Assembly: GCA_022448645.1 (NCBI GenBank)
Contig: JAKVBZ010000095.1
Span: 1 to 17,472 of the forward strand
DNA: 17,472 nucleotides
DNA from: Pirellulaceae bacterium
Lineage (GTDB): Bacteria > Planctomycetota > Planctomycetia > Pirellulales > Pirellulaceae
Direction: 5' to 3'
Of the stretch, positions 14,517-17,472 are shown in pieces (the first letter of the stretch is position 1; every line of letters starts with the position of its first letter). Below the pieces are notes generated by a model. That model did not search any database, was not told the DNA's origin, and was given only the letters and a program-made list of their open reading frames with translations. Position numbers and translations under genes: made by a program.

Positions 14517-14883
14517 ACGGCTTTGGTGCTTCGGGAGGCAGTCTAAACACCGCTTCCACAAGGTGCCTCAGCGATTCTATGCCCGAAATTGTCATGAATT
14601 TGGTCACTAGCGTTGCTCGGCTGTGGGATTAAGGGCTCTGGCAAGCTGGAAAGACTTTCCTGGTTGGGTAGATTGCTGGCCCTATTGAGTAAGCCCGTGA
14701 TGGCGACGCTTCTAATTCAGGGCCAGTTGGCTTGCAAAGTCATTGAAGGCTCCTACAATGCTTGGTTTGGGTGGCTAAGTGGGCAGTGTGTACGTAGACT
14801 GTCCATGTTGAACGTAAAGCACCCGAATTGAATAGCGGAATGCTGGATCCAATTCCACTCTGAGAGGATAGTGAGAGAAGAAA
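14517..14883 (+). other. Gap between DUF2203 and nuoA with a candidate promoter
   Basis: No gene is recognised in these 367 bases. A 72-codon open frame at 14613-14831 resembles nothing known. TTGCAA (14732-14737) and TACAAT (14754-14759) with 16-bp spacing form a plausible sigma70 promoter about 125 nt before nuoA. If real, nuoACD can be transcribed apart from nuoI. Confidence 0.4.
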
Positions 14884-15525
14884 ATGGCATCGTCGATCGG
14901 CATTGTGGCCTATCTCGCTTTGTTTGCTGCAGTGGGCTTGGGGTTTGTCCTTGTCAATCTGTTCATCGGGAGGTTTCTGCGTCCGGCCGACCCACATGCC
15001 GAAAAGCTGGAGATCTACGAGTGTGGTGAACCGACGATCGGCTCCAGTTTTGTCCAGTTCGATCTGCGATTCTATGTGGTCGCACTGGTGTTTATTGTTT
15101 TTGACGTCGAGGTTGCGTTTATGTTTCCTTGGGCCACCGTCTATGGGAAGTCAGTCAATCTGCGTCGCGCTGTGCATCAGGTTGATAGTGAAGAAGGTTT
15201 ACTGTTGACTTCGAGTGATGGGGGCACGCAGCTTTCTGGAGCGGTCACCGGATTGCACCGTGAATTGGGTGTTCGTGATACGGTCATCAAGTCGGAGCAT
15301 GCGGCATCGGCAATACGGCAATTGCGAGAAGGATCGAATGCACTGGTACACTTAACTGCCGTGGCGATGTGCGTCTTTTTCTTTGTGTTGTTATTAGGAT
15401 TTGCTTACGAATGGAAAACTGGGGCTATGGACTGGGTGCGCGCTGTCGTTCAGCAGGATACGTCCTCGGTGGTCCGTGCGCCTCCCGAAGAGGTTGTGGG
15501 TGAGGAGGCGGTGTTGTCAGTGTGA
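14884..15525 (+). CDS. nuoA: NADH-quinone oxidoreductase subunit A, with large internal insertion
   Basis: NuoA (ND3 homologue) is a three-helix membrane subunit near the quinone cavity of complex I. TM1 is about 7-30. The hallmark loop EIYECGEPTIG (43-53) contains the conserved Cys47. TM2 follows with FYVVALVFIVFDVEVAFMFPWA (63-84). TM3 is about 157-175 and ends FAYEWKTGAMDW (173-184). The protein is 213 residues, against about 120-150 usually. Most of the excess (roughly 55-60 residues) lies between TM2 and TM3 (about 86-153), a hydrophilic stretch. By the known topology of NuoA this loop faces the periplasm. A further acidic tail follows TM3 (185-213). GAGAAG (14875-14880) lies close to the ATG, and GAGAGG lies farther upstream. 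The gene precedes nuoC by 88 bp with no nuoB between. Confidence 0.93.
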   Translation: MASSIGIVAYLALFAAVGLGFVLVNLFIGRFLRPADPHAEKLEIYECGEPTIGSSFVQFDLRFYVVALVFIVFDVEVAFMFPWATVYGKSVNLRRAVHQVDSEEGLLLTSSDGGTQLSGAVTGLHRELGVRDTVIKSEHAASAIRQLREGSNALVHLTAVAMCVFFFVLLLGFAYEWKTGAMDWVRAVVQQDTSSVVRAPPEEVVGEEAVLSV

Positions 15526-15613
15526 GGCTGTCGGTGTGGCCTGCAGCGAGGAGTGTTGCAAGCTACAGGGTTAGTGAGAACGCTATTTTCATTTGCATGA
15601 AGATTGAGGATCG

Positions 15614-16144
15614 ATGACAGGCGAAGAGTTTCTGACTCGCTTGAAGAAGAAGTTCGGTGACGGTGTGGTTGGAGCTGAATTAACGGCTATCGACCCTTGG
15701 ATTGAAGTGTCACCGGACGCGTTGGTGGAGGTCGGCCGCTACCTGCGGGACGAAGCCGATCTGCGCTTCGGCATGCTGAATTGCATTACGGGTGTCGACT
15801 ATTTCGAACCTGATCCCAAGAAAGCGAAGAAGGCGGATTGGGATCCACATGTGGAGGTGGTGTATCACCTTTCCAGTATTGAGCATAAGCACAGTATTGT
15901 GCTCAAGGTTCTTGTGCCTCGTTGGAAGGGTGGCGAACCGGGTGAGATTCCTGAGGTACCTAGTGTGGTCTCTCTGTGGGGCACGGCAGATTGGCACGAG
16001 CGCGAAGTCTATGATTTGTCTGGAATTCGGTTCGTAGGGCATCCAGACTTGCGTCGTATTCTTTGCCCTGAGGATTGGGTTGGGTATCCGTTGAGGAAGG
16101 ACTATGAGATGCCTTTGGAGTATCACGGAATTCGAGGGCGGTAA
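15614..16144 (+). CDS. nuoC: NADH-quinone oxidoreductase subunit C
   Basis: NuoC is the 30-kDa subunit of the complex I peripheral arm that supports NuoD. The 176-residue protein shows the family signature from about 127 to 164: WHEREVYDLSGIRF, GHPDLRRILCPEDWVGYPLRKDY. The N-terminal alpha/beta part contains MLNCITGVDYF (54-64), matching the usual position of the first conserved block. A short Lys-rich insert (69-74) is present. GAGGA (15606-15610) sits only 3 nt before the ATG. It is separate from nuoD; in E. coli the two are fused. It lies 88 bp after nuoA and 162 bp before nuoD on the same strand. Confidence 0.94.
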   Translation: MTGEEFLTRLKKKFGDGVVGAELTAIDPWIEVSPDALVEVGRYLRDEADLRFGMLNCITGVDYFEPDPKKAKKADWDPHVEVVYHLSSIEHKHSIVLKVLVPRWKGGEPGEIPEVPSVVSLWGTADWHEREVYDLSGIRFVGHPDLRRILCPEDWVGYPLRKDYEMPLEYHGIRGR

Positions 16145-16161
16145 TTGAATGCAAGGGTGAT

Positions 16162-16177
16162 AATTGCTGGTGCAATT
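16162..16177 (+). other. Small perfect hairpin between nuoC and nuoD
   Basis: AATTGC (16162-16167) pairs perfectly with GCAATT (16172-16177) around TGGT, 17 nt after the nuoC stop. There is no T-run, so it is not a standard terminator. It might be a processing or stability element in the nuo transcript. Confidence 0.35.
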
Positions 16178-16306
16178 TCAACTGGTTGGTTTGAGGGAAT
16201 GGCGAGCTAGAATGGGTCTCTGGAATGGATTTCTGAAGGGGCCTTCATTGTATATTAGGTAGTTTTTTGTTAGCAGATTTCGAGTTTAGGTAGTAAGAGT
16301 ACGAGC

Positions 16307-17472
16307 ATGGCAACGGTTGACGACTCTAGGATCGTTGAGTTTGACGTTCGCACTGACGAAATGCTTGTGAACATGGGGCCTCAGCATCCAAGTACACATG
16401 GCGTTTTGCGGTTAGTATTGCGTACGGACGGAGAAGTTGTTTCTGAGGTGATGCCTCACATTGGCTACCTGCACCGCTGTGCAGAAAAAATTGGCGAAAA
16501 CATTACGCCTCGGCAATGGGTCCCGTACACAGACCGTATGGACTACTTGGCTGCCATGAATATGAATTTGGGGTGGGCTCTTGCCGTCGAAAAGCTGTTG
16601 GGTCATGAGCTTTCAGAGAAAGCCAGGCACCTACGTGTGATCATTGCTGAATTAGGACGTATCGCCAGTCACCTCGTGGGAATGGGGGCCTATGGTCTTG
16701 ATTTGGGCACATTTAGTCCGTTTTTGTATGCTTTTCGCGAGCGTGAAAAGATCCTTGACTTGTTCGAAGATGTGTGTGGTGCTCGTTTGACAACGAGTTA
16801 TCTTACTCCGGGTGGAGCAACAGCCGATTTGCCCACGGGCTGGTTGCAAAAGTGTGAGCAGTTCCTCGATCAGTTCGTTCCGATCATCCAGGAGTACCAC
16901 ACTCTACTGACCACGAATGCTATTTTTATTAAACGGACGGCCGGCATCGGAGTCTTGTCGCGGGAAATGGCAATCGACTACGGTTGCACCGGGCCCGTAT
17001 TGAGGGGGAGCGGTGTCGACTATGATCTGAGGCGGGATGGCGAAGAACAGTATACCGAAATGTACGACGGGTACGCGTTCGAGGTGATTTGCGAGCGGGA
17101 TGGTCACTATCCGAATGACCACGCCTATCCGGCGGTACCCAGTGAGGCAGTCTTGGGGGATTGTTGGCATCGGTTTTATGTGCGAATGCTCGAGGTCGTC
17201 CAGGCGATCGACTTAGTTCGTCATGCCATGGACCGGTACAGCACGGCTGATGGCGACTGGGGGGTGCCGGTAAAGCTGGCGCAAAAGCTTCCTAAAGGTG
17301 AAGTTTATCTGGAGACAGAATGTCCGCGCGGGCAAATGGGGTTCTATGTTGTGAGCCATGGAGACTCGATCCCCTGGCGTGTTCGTGCCCGTAGTAGTTC
17401 GTTTTGCAACTTGTCAGTGTGTCCTGAGATTTGTCGTGGCTGTCTGATTGCAGATGTACCTGCCATTGTGGG
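16307..17472 (+). CDS. nuoD: NADH-quinone oxidoreductase subunit D (3' truncated by window)
   Basis: NuoD is the 49-kDa subunit that lines the quinone-binding site of complex I. The first 388 codons are present; the reading frame is open at the window edge. The signature MGPQHPSTHGVLR (23-35) includes the quinone-site His in HPSTHG, and DRMDYL (76-81) includes the conserved Tyr80. IAELGRIASHL (113-123), PGGATADLP (168-176) and GPVLRGSG (229-236) agree with the family. Relative to the usual sequence there is an insertion of roughly 14 residues around 262-283. A cysteine-rich stretch, Cys367, 372, 376 and 379 (SFCNLSVCPEICRGCLIAD), replaces the usual HLQALDEMSRGH-like sequence. The missing end should hold about 30-50 residues. 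The start was chosen by family length; its ribosome binding site is weak. Confidence 0.95.
   Translation, partial: MATVDDSRIVEFDVRTDEMLVNMGPQHPSTHGVLRLVLRTDGEVVSEVMPHIGYLHRCAEKIGENITPRQWVPYTDRMDYLAAMNMNLGWALAVEKLLGHELSEKARHLRVIIAELGRIASHLVGMGAYGLDLGTFSPFLYAFREREKILDLFEDVCGARLTTSYLTPGGATADLPTGWLQKCEQFLDQFVPIIQEYHTLLTTNAIFIKRTAGIGVLSREMAIDYGCTGPVLRGSGVDYDLRRDGEEQYTEMYDGYAFEVICERDGHYPNDHAYPAVPSEAVLGDCWHRFYVRMLEVVQAIDLVRHAMDRYSTADGDWGVPVKLAQKLPKGEVYLETECPRGQMGFYVVSHGDSIPWRVRARSSSFCNLSVCPEICRGCLIADVPAIV

Overview
The window looks like a chromosomal segment of a planctomycete, most likely a Pirellulales-type organism. The main reasons are a Cys-rich YTV-repeat surface protein (a family typical of Rhodopirellula and relatives), TPR proteins of planctomycete style, widely spaced genes with weak ribosome binding sites, and tRNAs without an encoded CCA. 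This assignment is inference from gene families. No marker such as 16S rRNA is present.

Layout, left to right. Positions 1-5314 hold ppdK (pyruvate phosphate dikinase, minus strand), a CPBP-family intramembrane protease (plus), and a 490-residue secreted YTV-repeat protein (minus) with its own terminator. Positions 5700-6530 hold the redox repressor rex, with an inverted repeat just before it, followed closely by tRNA-Gln(TTG). Positions 6525-7156 carry no recognised gene but contain a hairpin and a 19-bp tandem duplication. Then come a secreted TPR protein (7157-8797), a 0.9-kb gene-poor stretch with a possible decayed transposase fragment, a small membrane PH-domain (bPH2) protein (9722-10222), a TPR lipoprotein with a long low-complexity tail (minus, ending at 10383), tRNA-Glu(TTC) (minus) and csrA (minus). 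The csrA leader contains an attenuator-like hairpin, a second hairpin, and a consensus-like CsrA site on the Shine-Dalgarno sequence.

From 13347 to the right edge lies part of a respiratory complex I locus on the plus strand: nuoI, a DUF2203 gene, nuoA, nuoC and nuoD (cut by the window end). The order is unusual: nuoI comes first and nuoB is absent between nuoA and nuoC. NuoA has a large insertion between its second and third membrane segments.

Functional themes are central carbon and energy metabolism (PPDK, complex I), redox and post-transcriptional regulation (Rex, CsrA), and the cell envelope (YTV protein, CPBP protease, TPR proteins, PH protein). Rex, which senses NADH/NAD+, lies about 7 kb from the complex I genes, but no clear Rex operator was seen in front of them. 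No CRISPR array, prophage or intact insertion sequence was found.
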